A stretch of DNA of 64,000 nucleotides. It comes from F1-80-MAGs062 sp046345315. Its GTDB lineage: Bacteria > Planctomycetota > Planctomycetia > Planctomycetales > Planctomycetaceae. Location of the stretch: positions 1-64,000 of the forward strand of contig JBKDKA010000166.1 in assembly GCA_046345315.1 (NCBI GenBank), written 5' to 3'. The translations under genes were made by a program, and so were the position numbers. The notes under the pieces were generated by a model that had not been told where the DNA came from, made no database searches, and was given only the letters and a program-made list of their open reading frames with translations. This document shows, piece by piece, positions 1 to 9,922 of the stretch (positions within the stretch are counted from its first letter, which is position 1; each line of letters opens with the position of its first letter).

Positions 1-1
1 T

Positions 2-2419
2 GCCTCCAAAGCATCCTCGACATTCGCCGGCGGTGCACTTGGAAATGGCTGGGCTTTCCAGCTTGATGCTACGACAGGCGCACTATTGTTCGAGAACGGC
101 TTCTCCGAATCAACAGGACAATGGCTGACTGCCGCCGGGACGATTTCACTGAACATCTGGCAGCACGTCGCTGTTACATATGACAGCAATTCAACATCCA
201 GCAATCCGAGAATCTTCATCAACGGTGCAGAAGTCGCGGTCAACGAAATCCGGACACCTTCAGGAACAGCAACATCAGATGCCGCTCTTGACCTGAAAAT
301 CGGAAATCACAGTGCAGCGAGCACTCGAACCTTTGACGGAGCCATCGACGAATTTCGTGTCTGGACGGGAGCTCGTTCCGCAGCTCAGATTCTCGCTGAC
401 CATCGTTCTGCAACGGGCGCACTCATCTCCATCGGAACTGCCGAATCCGGGCCGGGTGGAGTTCTTGCGAACGATACTGATGCGGAGTCTAATCCACTGA
501 CCGCAAGCCTCGTGGCTGGTCCGACCAATAGTCAGTCGTTTACGCTGAACAGCAACGGCACATTCACCTACACACCTCTGGCCAACTTCTTCGGCACCGA
601 CACATTCACTTATCAGGTATCCGATGGAACGAGCACCACTGGCCCGTTCACGGTTTCCATCGTGGTGACTCCGGTCAATGATCTTCCCGTCATTATCAGC
701 AACGGTGGAGGTGCCACGGCAACCTTCGATGTCGCAGAAAACACCACGGCCGTCACCACGGTCACGAGCACCGATGTCGATGGAGGAACGCCGGTGTACT
801 CCATCATCGGCGGAAGCGATCAGGCTCGGTTCAGCATCAGCAGCACCACTGGAGCACTCACGTTCGTCTCCACAAGAGACTTTGAAACACCCGCAGATCT
901 CAACAATGACAACATTTACAGTGTTGTCGTTCAGGTCAGTGACGGAAACGGGGCCATCGATACTCAGACAATCAATGTCCGGATCGTTAACGTCAATGAA
1001 GCACCGACCTCCATGGTGATTCCGAGTGTCCTGATCACGGAAGACGCTGGTCAGCAGACACTCAATACGTCAGGAACCTTCAGTGATCCGGATGCGGGGG
1101 ATATCCTGACTTGGAGCGTCCGACAGACGAGCGGAGCAAACGGATTCTTCCAGAACCTCAGTATTGGATCGGCATCGGGATTGCTGAGCTTTCAGACCGG
1201 GCTCAATGTGAACGGGACTGCACAGCTGGAAATCACAGTTGTGGATGTCGGTCATCTTTCCAAATCACGAACTGTCCTGGTAACGGCAACGCCTGTTGAC
1301 GACGTTCCCGTGGCATCGCCGGCTTCATTCACCGGCTTGGCCGGTAATCTTCTGAACGTTGCCGCCCCGGGACTGGCAGGCAGCGTTCAGGAAGTGGATG
1401 GTGATCCTCTGACGTTCACGATCACCAGGCAGCCGGACAATGGGACTCTTGTACTGACCGCCGGAGGCGGATTCGAGTATCGTCCCGCTACGGGCTACAC
1501 GGGAACAGACAGCTTCGAGTACATCGCTTCAGACGGTATCACACTCAGCAATGCAGCAGTCGTGCAGATTGTTAGCCAGCTGGCACCATCACAAAGCGGA
1601 ACCTCAGGCAGTGGATCATCCAGCACTGCGTCAGCAGCTTCTTCAGCCGCAGCTTCTCTGGTGTCCGGATCTGATTCCGGCGGGAGTGCCACCACATCGG
1701 AAGCTGGATCGTCAGCTTCGACTTCCAGCCAGTCAGAAAATACCGGGCCTGCGGTCGCACCTGTCAACGCTGCTGCACAGAACCTGTCAGGTTCTGCCGA
1801 CGTTGCGACTGACAGTGAAGAAGAATCCGACGAGGTAATCGCCATTGCGGAATCGTTACCCGCAGAATTCTTCTGGGGGCAGGTGGCTTTCAGTACTACC
1901 ACAACAACCGTTCAGATCGATCGGATCAACGCAGAATCAGATCTGAGAGCACTCTCCGGCAGCGAGAATGCGGAGTATTCCAGCCGCCGGACTGTCATCA
2001 GGACAGGCTCACCGGATCTGCTCAGTGGAAGTCGGCAGCAGTGGATCGCGCTACACGACGCCATCTTCCGGCAATTCGACAACCTGGAGAAGGACCTGAA
2101 CAGAAAAGTCGGTCTGGAACGTCAGCTCGTCGGTTCTGTGGGTGCTGTGACGACAGGACTTTCCGTCGGATACTTCGTCTGGATCGTGCGTGGCGGAATG
2201 CTGCTTTCGGGCCTGCTGGCGCAGATGCCTGCGTGGCAGATGCTTGACCCGCTGCTGGTGATTGATGACCCCGGAAAAGACCGCGATGATGATGGTGAAA
2301 CTATCGGATCGATTGTGGACAACCAGCAGAAAACTCAGGCTCCGAGTCAGCAGCCGGAATCTTCGAGCCACTCTGCGAATGTCATTACGATGACTGATGC
2401 GGCAGGAGACCGTCCGTAG
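2..2419 (+). CDS. LamG/cadherin-repeat surface protein with C-terminal membrane anchor (5' end outside window)
   Basis: The frame is open to the left window edge, so this is the last 805 codons of a longer gene. Residues 1-135 look like a LamG/concanavalin-type lectin domain (QHVAVTYD, RIFINGAEV, IDEFRVWTGA). Four Ig/cadherin-like modules follow: a VLANDTD module at about 150-225, a classical cadherin module at about 226-335 (VAENTTAVTTVTSTDVDGG), and two more to about 525, the last with a GYTGTDSFEYIASDG signature. A Ser/Ala-rich low-complexity linker then leads to one hydrophobic segment at about 711-740 and a charged tail. In known families such modules mediate calcium-dependent adhesion or carbohydrate binding. 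I infer a cell-surface protein anchored by its C-terminal helix. The kinase gene begins only 14 bases downstream, so the two probably share a transcript. The N-terminal signal peptide lies outside the window. Confidence 0.85.
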   Translation, partial: ASKASSTFAGGALGNGWAFQLDATTGALLFENGFSESTGQWLTAAGTISLNIWQHVAVTYDSNSTSSNPRIFINGAEVAVNEIRTPSGTATSDAALDLKIGNHSAASTRTFDGAIDEFRVWTGARSAAQILADHRSATGALISIGTAESGPGGVLANDTDAESNPLTASLVAGPTNSQSFTLNSNGTFTYTPLANFFGTDTFTYQVSDGTSTTGPFTVSIVVTPVNDLPVIISNGGGATATFDVAENTTAVTTVTSTDVDGGTPVYSIIGGSDQARFSISSTTGALTFVSTRDFETPADLNNDNIYSVVVQVSDGNGAIDTQTINVRIVNVNEAPTSMVIPSVLITEDAGQQTLNTSGTFSDPDAGDILTWSVRQTSGANGFFQNLSIGSASGLLSFQTGLNVNGTAQLEITVVDVGHLSKSRTVLVTATPVDDVPVASPASFTGLAGNLLNVAAPGLAGSVQEVDGDPLTFTITRQPDNGTLVLTAGGGFEYRPATGYTGTDSFEYIASDGITLSNAAVVQIVSQLAPSQSGTSGSGSSSTASAASSAAASLVSGSDSGGSATTSEAGSSASTSSQSENTGPAVAPVNAAAQNLSGSADVATDSEEESDEVIAIAESLPAEFFWGQVAFSTTTTTVQIDRINAESDLRALSGSENAEYSSRRTVIRTGSPDLLSGSRQQWIALHDAIFRQFDNLEKDLNRKVGLERQLVGSVGAVTTGLSVGYFVWIVRGGMLLSGLLAQMPAWQMLDPLLVIDDPGKDRDDDGETIGSIVDNQQKTQAPSQQPESSSHSANVITMTDAAGDRP

Positions 2420-2433
2420 ACGGAACAGGAATC

Positions 2434-5214
2434 ATGAAACGACTTTCCGCGGCCTCACGAATCACCATCGGACTCGTCTGTTCGATGCTCGGTATCCTGC
2501 TTGCCGCGAACTTTCTGGGACTTCTCATGGACCCGAATGAGGCGACTGTTCGCCATCGTGTCCAGTTTGCGGAAAGCGTGGCGTTGAGCGCATCTGTCAT
2601 GATGGCAGAGAACAGTGTGGATGAACTGCATCTGGTTCTCGACAATCTGGTGCGAAGAAACGAAGAACTGAGATCGGCTGGCGTTCGACTGGATGATGGC
2701 ACGCTGATCCTGCAGACCCTCGGTCACTCAGATCTGGCCGCTCAGATGCCTGGTGATGAATCCAATGAATGGATGATGAAGGTACCACTGTCGCGTCCCG
2801 ACCAGCTGAACTGGGGACGGATTGAGTTCTGCTTCACACCGCTCAAATCCGATCGCTGGTACTCATTCCTTGAAACACCAATGCTGCAGCTTCTGATTTT
2901 CGCAGCCTTCTGTGGATTCTTCAGCTTTCACATGTTCCTCCGGATGGTACTGAAGAGTCTGGATCCGTCTCGAGCAGTACCACGGCGCGTTCGTGAGGCA
3001 CTCGACATTCTTGCCGAAGGGCTGATGATTGTCGGCACCGACGATCAGGTGCTGCTTGCCAATACGGCACTCGCAGGCACCCTGGGAACATCGGTTGAAA
3101 GCATCATCGGCCGAAAGGCATCAACCTTCGGGTTCTCTCGACGCGATTCGAATTCCCGGATGCCGTGGCAGGAAGCCGTCGCCAGCGAATCACCAGTTTC
3201 CGGCGTCATCATGGACTTTCAGGATGTTTTCGGCACGCATTGCATTTTCAAGGTCAATTGCTCTCCGCTGCAGGGCAACGAAGGACGAATTCGAGGCGTC
3301 ATGGTTTCCATGGATAATGTCACCCAGCTGGAACAGAACAAGGTTCTGCTGCGTGCTGCCAAGGAAGAAGCGGAAGCGGCGAATCAGGCAAAGAGCGATT
3401 TCCTGGCCAATATGAGCCATGAGATTCGAAATCCGATGAATGCGATCGTGGGATTCACGGATATCCTCCGAAGAGGTCTGGAAGATTCTCAGGAAAAGCG
3501 GGTCGGATATCTGAACACAATTCATGCCAGCGGCACTCACCTCGTTTCCCTGATCAATGACATTCTGGACCTCTCAAAAATCGAAGCCGGAAAACTGGAA
3601 CTCGAAATTCGGGACTGCAGTCCGTGGCAGATCATGTCGGACGTTGTCAACGTTCTGCGAGTCAAAGCTGACCAGCAGGCACTCGACCTTCGCGTTTCGA
3701 TCAAAGGCAGAATCCCGGCAAAAATCCAGTCCGATTCGACTCGACTGCGCCAGATCCTGATGAACCTTGTCGGCAACGCCATCAAGTTTACTCCCGAAGG
3801 AAGCGTGTCGATCCGGGCGGAACTGTTACAGGGGGACGGGCCCGATCGACTTCAGTTTGACGTGACCGATACCGGAATCGGGATGACACCTGACCAGTTG
3901 GGACGCATGTTCCAGCAGTTCGTTCAGGCGGACAGTTCGGTCACGCGGCGATTCGGCGGAACAGGACTCGGGCTCGCGATCAGCAAGCGACTCTGTGAAG
4001 CCATGGGCGGACAGATCGAGGTCGACAGCGAGTACGGTGTCGGAAGTACATTCCGATTCCATATTCTCACCGGCGATCTGACGGACGTTCGAATGGTTTC
4101 CACGGAGGACGCCATTGCAGAACAGAGTCAGCAGGTCACAGAGAAACGGGACGGTGTCTCGATTCGCTTCCGCCCGGCTCGAATACTCGTCACGGACGAT
4201 ACACCGACAAACCGTCAGCTGGTCGGGCTCGTCCTGCGCAAAGCCGGACTCACCGTCGATGAAGCCGAAAATGGTGCGGTCGCAGTCGAGAAAGCGACTT
4301 CGCAGAGATACGATCTGCTGCTGATGGATATGCAGATGCCAGTGATGGATGGATTCACAGCCACGAAGATCCTGCGTGACGCTGGCCTGAGAGTGCCGAT
4401 TCTGGCGTTCACAGCCAATGTGATGGAACAGGATCGACAGCGCTGCATGGAATCCGGATGTAGTGGCTTCCTGACCAAACCGATCAACATCGATCTGCTG
4501 CTGGCAACGCTGGCAGACCTTCTGCCTGTAATCCCTGACTCCGAAGTGAAGTCCGTCGGAAACGTCGTACTGGCCGCTTCGTCCAGTGCCGCCTCACCAG
4601 CTGCCGCGGAGCAGGTCCCCTGCGACGAAAGTCGCCATCACATTCCGAGTGACGTGCTGCAGTCGAAAACGACCGCGTCTTCAGGATCCGTCACGCCGAA
4701 GCCAACGGCTTCATCGACGTTTGTCGATCGCATTATGGCGGAGTTAGCGACAGAACAGAAAATACCAGCGACGGAAAAGATCTCCGAAACCGTTCGTCTG
4801 AATCCTGATCGTGAGCAATCACAGAAGTCTCCTGCTTCTGTTGATGCTATCATGGCTTCAATCCTTCCGCAGCCGGCTGCAACGTCTTCGCGAAGAGCCC
4901 CGATTCATTCCACTCTGCCGATTGAGATTGAAGAATTTCGCGAGATCGTCAACCAGTTCGTCTGCGGACTGAAGCCGCTCATCGACAGCATGCAGTCCTC
5001 ATGGGACGATGGCAACTACATCAGTCTGCGAGAGCTGGCTCACAAGCTGAAGGGAACCGGCGGCACTGTGGGATTCTCCATCTTCACGGCACCCGCACAG
5101 GCTCTGCAACGTGCCGCAGAACAGCAGGATGATCAGAAGATTCGCGAACTGCTGGCCGATCTCAGAGACATCTCAGTCGCAGTGGTCGCTGGCAGCCCCG
5201 TCCTCACACAGTGA
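2434..5214 (+). CDS. Membrane hybrid sensor histidine kinase (PAS-HisKA-HATPase-REC-HPt)
   Basis: 926 residues. Transmembrane helices lie at about 8-30 and 150-173 and bracket a short extracytoplasmic sensor region. A PAS-like domain follows at about 185-305. The HisKA box is MSHEIRNPMNAI with phospho-His329. The ATPase shows the N box NLVGNAIKFTPEG near 444, the DTGIGM box and the GTGLGLAIS box. The receiver domain (about 585-700) has phospho-acceptor Asp632 in LLMDMQMPVMDG. The C-terminal HPt domain has His870 in LAHKLKGTGGTVGF. This is a complete His-Asp-His phosphorelay in one chain; the final output regulator is not next to it. A Ser/Ala-rich linker separates REC from HPt. It follows the surface-protein gene by 14 bases, so sensing may be linked to the cell surface, which is inference. 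The ligand is unknown. Confidence 0.95.
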   Translation: MKRLSAASRITIGLVCSMLGILLAANFLGLLMDPNEATVRHRVQFAESVALSASVMMAENSVDELHLVLDNLVRRNEELRSAGVRLDDGTLILQTLGHSDLAAQMPGDESNEWMMKVPLSRPDQLNWGRIEFCFTPLKSDRWYSFLETPMLQLLIFAAFCGFFSFHMFLRMVLKSLDPSRAVPRRVREALDILAEGLMIVGTDDQVLLANTALAGTLGTSVESIIGRKASTFGFSRRDSNSRMPWQEAVASESPVSGVIMDFQDVFGTHCIFKVNCSPLQGNEGRIRGVMVSMDNVTQLEQNKVLLRAAKEEAEAANQAKSDFLANMSHEIRNPMNAIVGFTDILRRGLEDSQEKRVGYLNTIHASGTHLVSLINDILDLSKIEAGKLELEIRDCSPWQIMSDVVNVLRVKADQQALDLRVSIKGRIPAKIQSDSTRLRQILMNLVGNAIKFTPEGSVSIRAELLQGDGPDRLQFDVTDTGIGMTPDQLGRMFQQFVQADSSVTRRFGGTGLGLAISKRLCEAMGGQIEVDSEYGVGSTFRFHILTGDLTDVRMVSTEDAIAEQSQQVTEKRDGVSIRFRPARILVTDDTPTNRQLVGLVLRKAGLTVDEAENGAVAVEKATSQRYDLLLMDMQMPVMDGFTATKILRDAGLRVPILAFTANVMEQDRQRCMESGCSGFLTKPINIDLLLATLADLLPVIPDSEVKSVGNVVLAASSSAASPAAAEQVPCDESRHHIPSDVLQSKTTASSGSVTPKPTASSTFVDRIMAELATEQKIPATEKISETVRLNPDREQSQKSPASVDAIMASILPQPAATSSRRAPIHSTLPIEIEEFREIVNQFVCGLKPLIDSMQSSWDDGNYISLRELAHKLKGTGGTVGFSIFTAPAQALQRAAEQQDDQKIRELLADLRDISVAVVAGSPVLTQ

Positions 5215-5215
5215 A

Positions 5216-5400
5216 CCTGGACTGCTGCAGCCCGCTGCAGCTTTCCAACCCCACAGCCTGCTGTGGAGTGTTCTGTTATCAAACGTTCCGACTCTGACGT
5301 TCCAATCGTGAGGTCAATACTGAACTCAGCGGTGATCTCAGCAGTGATATCTGCAGCAGGCTGCTGAGGCCAGAGCGGCAGCGGGCTGCCGCAGTCCAGG
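5216..5400. repeat. 185-bp inverted-repeat element after the kinase gene
   Basis: Arms at 5216-5238 and 5378-5400 are reverse complements over 23 bases with one mismatch (left arm begins CCTGGACTGCTGCAGCC). Weaker pairing continues inward. A nested hairpin CCACAG-cctg-CTGTGG lies at 5251-5266, and a GCAGCAGGCTGCTG segment near 5353 echoes it. The element starts two bases after the kinase stop codon. There is no U-tract, so it is more likely a REP/MITE-like mobile repeat than a simple terminator, although RNA from it would fold strongly. Confidence 0.7.
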
Positions 5401-5504
5401 GGTTACTTGAGAGCGGTACTCCGCGTGCATATGATGTCGCAGCCTGAACGCTTGTGCGAACAAACATACCCATGCACTCTTCGTGCATTTCGGAGGCTCG
5501 ACTC

Positions 5505-6518
5505 ATGAATGCCGACATCACGCCACCATCCTCGGAAGGCCGGTCAGACCGGATTTCTCGACGTCGAGTTCTCTCCGCGACTGCGAAGACTGTCGGTGCA
5601 ATGGCTGCCGCTTCGACCATCACCGGATCAGTGATCCAGGGAGCCCCGCTTATGACTGCCACCGAATCCGTTTCTCCGACAACTCCCTGGATCGACGCTC
5701 ATTCTCACATCTGGACGAATGACCTCAGTGTTTACAAGCTTCGCCCCGGCGCTACACCGGCTCAGCTGGTCCCACCCAGTTTCACGGACGAAGAACTCAT
5801 GGCCATTGCGATTCCGGAAGGAGTCGGCCGCGTTGTTCTGATTCAGCACTGGCCTCACCACGGCTGGGACAATTCTTACCTGATTGATGCATGGAAGAAG
5901 CATCCGGAGCGATTTCGCATTGTCGGCCAGATCGACGACACGATTACTGGTCAGGACACACTCATGAAGTCGATGCTTCTCCAGGGAGTCACCGGGTTTC
6001 GCATCGGTCCTGGTGTCGGTCCGAAAGACTGGCTGGGAACGGACGGAATGAAGCTGATGTGGAAGACCGCAGCGGAAACTCGACAGTCCATGTGCTGTCT
6101 GATCAATCCTGAAGATCTCGCAGGCGTCTCTGCCATGTGTACTCAGTTTCCTGAGACACCTGTCGTGATTGATCATTTTGCCCGGATCGGTGCTTCAGGC
6201 GACATTCCAGAGAATCAGGTCAGGCAGCTCTGCGATCTGGCAAAACATCCGCTGGTGCGAGTCAAACTGTCAGCATACTACGCATTCGGAAAGAAACAGG
6301 CTCCACACCACGAGATGATCCCCATGATTCGGCAACTGTTCGAAACGTACGGTGCCGATCGCCTGATGTGGGCCAGCGACTGCCCCTATCAGCTGAATGA
6401 ACACAACACGTATCGCTCGTCGATTTCACTCATTCGCGACCAGATCGATTTTGTCACAAAGGAAGAACGCACAAAACTGCTTCAGGGAACCGCGGAATCG
6501 ACGTTCTTCTTTGTGTGA
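5505..6518 (+). CDS. Tat-exported amidohydrolase (Amidohydrolase_2 family)
   Basis: 337 residues from ATG 5505, chosen because GGAGG at 5492-5496 sits 8 bases upstream; an in-frame extension to 5454 lacks a ribosome site. The N-terminus carries a twin-arginine signal (SRRRVLSATAKTVGAMAAAS), followed by a TIM-barrel metallohydrolase. Visible motifs are DAHSHIW (the HxH metal pair), VVIDHFARIG and a late RLMWASDCPYQ containing the expected catalytic Asp. The PF04909 family contains hydrolases and decarboxylases acting on lactone, dipicolinate-like or aromatic acid substrates; the substrate here cannot be assigned. Length is normal. It is followed by a convergent gene, with only a small hairpin (6521-6536) between them. 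Confidence 0.85.
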   Translation: MNADITPPSSEGRSDRISRRRVLSATAKTVGAMAAASTITGSVIQGAPLMTATESVSPTTPWIDAHSHIWTNDLSVYKLRPGATPAQLVPPSFTDEELMAIAIPEGVGRVVLIQHWPHHGWDNSYLIDAWKKHPERFRIVGQIDDTITGQDTLMKSMLLQGVTGFRIGPGVGPKDWLGTDGMKLMWKTAAETRQSMCCLINPEDLAGVSAMCTQFPETPVVIDHFARIGASGDIPENQVRQLCDLAKHPLVRVKLSAYYAFGKKQAPHHEMIPMIRQLFETYGADRLMWASDCPYQLNEHNTYRSSISLIRDQIDFVTKEERTKLLQGTAESTFFFV

Positions 6519-6547
6519 GTGTTCAAGTCCTTGAACTCTGACAACCA

Positions 6548-9500
6548 CTAACTTCCCGAAGTTCCTGGCGAGTCAGCAGCGGGATCTGTTGCTGGTGGCT
6601 CAGGGCTTGCAGCCGGATTGTCAGTCGCAGTCGGTGGTGGCTCGGTGGCCGTAGCAGGTTCCGTTGACTTTGCTGGCTCCTGAGTTGCCGTTGCCGGAGT
6701 ATCAGGTGACGCCGGAGTATCGGCATCTTTCGGAGTGGTCGCTTTGCCGGTGTCGCTACCGGTCGGTGTCGACACGGACGTGAATTCAAACTCTTCCCAC
6801 TGATCGAGCGAGTTCTTTTCAAGGAACGGGAGCGGGTCTGAATCACACATGGAGTAATACACAGTGGCGAGGTTGCGTCCGGGGGATTCTCCGCATTCCG
6901 AGATCACTCCCTGAAGAATAATCTTCGCGGCAGCGACGTCGCCGTTCTCGAAATGAGCCAGTGCAATCATCATTCGAATGTCTGCACGACTTCCGGAAAG
7001 CAGCTGCATCGGAATCTGCAGAGCATTCAGATGAGTGAACGGCCACGTCGGCATGGGAGCCTGCGGTGTTGGTGCTGCGCTTGCAGCACCGGGTACCGTC
7101 ATCAGTGAAGATGTAATCGGCTCAGATGACTCGGCAAGACGTTCAAAGTTTCGCAGCTGATCAGTCCATGTGCCGATGGCAGATTCATAGCTGCCGACAG
7201 CCAGCTGACTCGCAGCGGTCGGCAGGTGCCATCCCATACCAGCATAGGCTTCCGTCTGCTGAGCTGCTGCTGCCCCCAGTTGATTCAGAACTCGATGCCC
7301 TTCCTCAATCTCACCGGTTTCCAGAAGAAGCCGACCGGTCAGCAACTGTCCCTCAGGCAGACGTCCGACCAGATCAGCATGCTGTCGAAGCATCTGCAGT
7401 GACCGACGTCGAAACCCACCGCGAGCCAGCTCCTGCGCTGTCGTAAAGATCTGAATTGCTCGCTTCGCCGGATCGGTCTCCGCTTTCTCTTTCGCCAGGT
7501 AATCCTTCAGTCCTTTTTCCTGAACATCGATTCGATTCTGAAGCTGTTTTGAAAGCTCCGTCATCTCCTTGATGGATTCAGTCATCTGAGCAGTGTCCGA
7601 AAGTCCGCGAACTTTGTTCAGGACTTTCTCGACATACTCAAGAGCCAGATCGTGGTATTCCTTTCGCAGGAATATCTGCATCAGAAGCTCGTTGACTTCG
7701 GGATCATCCGGAAGGCGATTCTGTGACTGACGAAGCGCCATGATGGCCTGCAGATCTCTCAGATCACGATGCGGCGCTGTCGGACTGTCACCGGATACCA
7801 ATGCTTCAATCATCCCCAGCTGATGGTACGCAATCCCGAGCTGTCGGTAAGCAATCGCATCCTGAGAGTCTGAGTTCAGTGTCTGGTTCAGCGATCGAAT
7901 CGCCAGTGTGATCAGAGAGAGCTTCAGTGATGCCTCTTCAATGGATCGCGGCTGACCGCCGGCAAGCCAGAGGTAGTGTTCTGCCTGACGACGAAATTCG
8001 GAAATCACCGGGCGAGTTCGATAGACGAAACGCTGATAGAAGTCCGGTTGCCTCGCAAAATCCCGCTGTTCCAGATTCAATGGAACTGCGTGCTGAAACG
8101 CCATCTTCGAAAACTGTGGCACCTTCTTCGCCATTTCCGCGGGAGGAATCCCGGGGTTCACACGTTCGATCACGGCTGCCGAAGGGCCGATATTCGCCAG
8201 AATCCACCCGGGAGAACTCGTCAGCATCTGAACGCTTCGGTAATCCGGCGAGCCTGGAGGAGACAACCTGATCATCACATGAGAAACCTTCATTTCCTGC
8301 AGATGTTTCAACGCAGCGGCTTTCGCTGCCATCTGCTTTTCTCGTTCCTTTTCCTCCTTCTCTTCTTTCTGAGGCAGGAGCATCTGATCCAGAATCTGCT
8401 TATGCCGAGCAACCACGGAATTCGGGTCACTCATGCGGCCGAACGGAAGCATGCGGCTGTCAATACAGCTCTTTCTGCCGTGCCAGACCAGAATGTCGCC
8501 CTGATCCACTCGAGTGTGAAGAATTCGAGCCTCAGGATCGATCTCCTTCAATTGCCTCCCGACTGTCTCGATGGTCGTCAGCGTGTCTTTGTCAAAGCCC
8601 AGACCGACTGGTGTATTTCCCGGCAACCGCGCAGCAACAACACAGAACCCCAGTGCGGCCATCCCGAGCACTGTGACAGCCCGACCTGTCCGCGAGAAAA
8701 ACAGTTCTCGCGGATCAATCGTGTACTGAAGGCTGTAATTCGCACGATACCAGCGCTGAGCCGTCGTTGATGCAGCCACGGCCGCCACAATCGCCGCAGC
8801 GGGCAATTCGTGCGTCGCCAGAATCGCCAGGAAAAAGACACCGCACAGAGCGAATCCGATCCCGGCGTTGCGGCGATCGCGAGCCATCAGCAGCAGGACA
8901 AACGCAATCAACACAAGCGTCAGCCCGGAGATCTGGGTGTGATCGAAGGACATAAACGCATCCGGATGCAGCATCGAATAGTTGTCGACACGGCTGTCGA
9001 AACTCACACTCGCCATCTGCGTGCGAAGCGATTTCTGCTGCTGAAGTGTCGGATACTCAACCGAGTACAACGCGATCGACGAAAACAGTGAGTTCATCGG
9101 AAACGGATTCACCAGCAGTGCCAGCACGCTCAGCAACGCTGCGGCCACAGGACTGGTGAGCGGACGTCCGGAATCGGTGACAACCGGTGGATCACCAGGC
9201 TGCTGCCGTGATGCCCACGCACACCCGATCGCATAAAGACAGATCGCAACAGGGCCGATCCATGCTCGTGAATCCAGATTGCACCATACCGCAATCAGCA
9301 GCGGTAACTTCCATGTCAGCCCTTCCGAAACTCCTTCACGATGCTGATGGAGATATCGAACAACGAGAACCATGCCCAGCAGTGTCATCAGTTCCGGAAG
9401 AGGAATAAAATCACCCGAACATGCCACGACTGCCAGCAATGAACAGATCGCCGTCCACCAGGTCGGAATTCCGCTCACACTGATGTTCACGAGCAGCCAG

Positions 9501-9922
9501 GCAATCAATCCTGCCATCAGAGCCTTGAACACAGTCAGCGCGGTTCCTTCACCCGCAGCCCAGAGAGCGCTGATCAGGTGATCATAAAGCCAGCTCACGT
9601 TCGATACGGGAGCACCCTCCGCTGTGAATGACAGATTGTCAGCACGAAGGGGCAGAAAACCGTTGGCTCGCATCTGTTCGCCGGATCGGATCTGAAGCAG
9701 TGTGCGAGTGTCGTTGAACTGGCTGAATCCGAAAAGGATCGCGAGAAACACAACTGCCCAGCGGAGCATGAAGTCGCCGCGAATCGCCTCTTCTTCGACA
9801 AGTTCCGGAGTGAGCGGTTCCTCTTCAGGCAGTTCATCCTCGTCAGAAAACCGGCGAGGTTCCTCAGTCACGGAATGAAGATTCACGTCTGATTCGGACG
9901 GCTTCTGTTCGTCATCTGCCAC
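6548..9922 (-). CDS. Large polytopic membrane protein with TPR-like C-terminal half and Pro/Thr-rich tail
   Basis: 1124 residues. An acidic cytoplasmic N-terminus (about 1-50) is followed by roughly ten hydrophobic helices to about residue 430. The first begins LRWAVVFLAILFGFSQFNDTR, and an extracytoplasmic loop contains VSNVSWLYDHLISALW. The arrangement resembles GT-C-type glycosyltransferases, but I cannot point to a catalytic motif. From about 590 onward the protein is helical and soluble, with repeat-like segments (AIAYRQLGIAYHQLGMIEAL, MIALAHFENGDVAAAKIILQ) consistent with TPR-like folds. The last 80 residues are a Thr/Pro/Ala-rich tail. The function is unknown; planctomycete genomes commonly carry long proteins of this sort. 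It is transcribed divergently from the PHP hydrolase gene across a 440-bp gap. Confidence 0.8.
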   Translation of the reverse strand: MADDEQKPSESDVNLHSVTEEPRRFSDEDELPEEEPLTPELVEEEAIRGDFMLRWAVVFLAILFGFSQFNDTRTLLQIRSGEQMRANGFLPLRADNLSFTAEGAPVSNVSWLYDHLISALWAAGEGTALTVFKALMAGLIAWLLVNISVSGIPTWWTAICSLLAVVACSGDFIPLPELMTLLGMVLVVRYLHQHREGVSEGLTWKLPLLIAVWCNLDSRAWIGPVAICLYAIGCAWASRQQPGDPPVVTDSGRPLTSPVAAALLSVLALLVNPFPMNSLFSSIALYSVEYPTLQQQKSLRTQMASVSFDSRVDNYSMLHPDAFMSFDHTQISGLTLVLIAFVLLLMARDRRNAGIGFALCGVFFLAILATHELPAAAIVAAVAASTTAQRWYRANYSLQYTIDPRELFFSRTGRAVTVLGMAALGFCVVAARLPGNTPVGLGFDKDTLTTIETVGRQLKEIDPEARILHTRVDQGDILVWHGRKSCIDSRMLPFGRMSDPNSVVARHKQILDQMLLPQKEEKEEKEREKQMAAKAAALKHLQEMKVSHVMIRLSPPGSPDYRSVQMLTSSPGWILANIGPSAAVIERVNPGIPPAEMAKKVPQFSKMAFQHAVPLNLEQRDFARQPDFYQRFVYRTRPVISEFRRQAEHYLWLAGGQPRSIEEASLKLSLITLAIRSLNQTLNSDSQDAIAYRQLGIAYHQLGMIEALVSGDSPTAPHRDLRDLQAIMALRQSQNRLPDDPEVNELLMQIFLRKEYHDLALEYVEKVLNKVRGLSDTAQMTESIKEMTELSKQLQNRIDVQEKGLKDYLAKEKAETDPAKRAIQIFTTAQELARGGFRRRSLQMLRQHADLVGRLPEGQLLTGRLLLETGEIEEGHRVLNQLGAAAAQQTEAYAGMGWHLPTAASQLAVGSYESAIGTWTDQLRNFERLAESSEPITSSLMTVPGAASAAPTPQAPMPTWPFTHLNALQIPMQLLSGSRADIRMMIALAHFENGDVAAAKIILQGVISECGESPGRNLATVYYSMCDSDPLPFLEKNSLDQWEEFEFTSVSTPTGSDTGKATTPKDADTPASPDTPATATQEPAKSTEPATATEPPPTATDNPAASPEPPATDPAADSPGTSGS

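Noticed and set aside
6521..6536. Small hairpin GTTCAAGTCCTTGAAC between convergent genes
   Set aside because: The six-pair stem is short and has no T-run on either strand, so I did not call a terminator.
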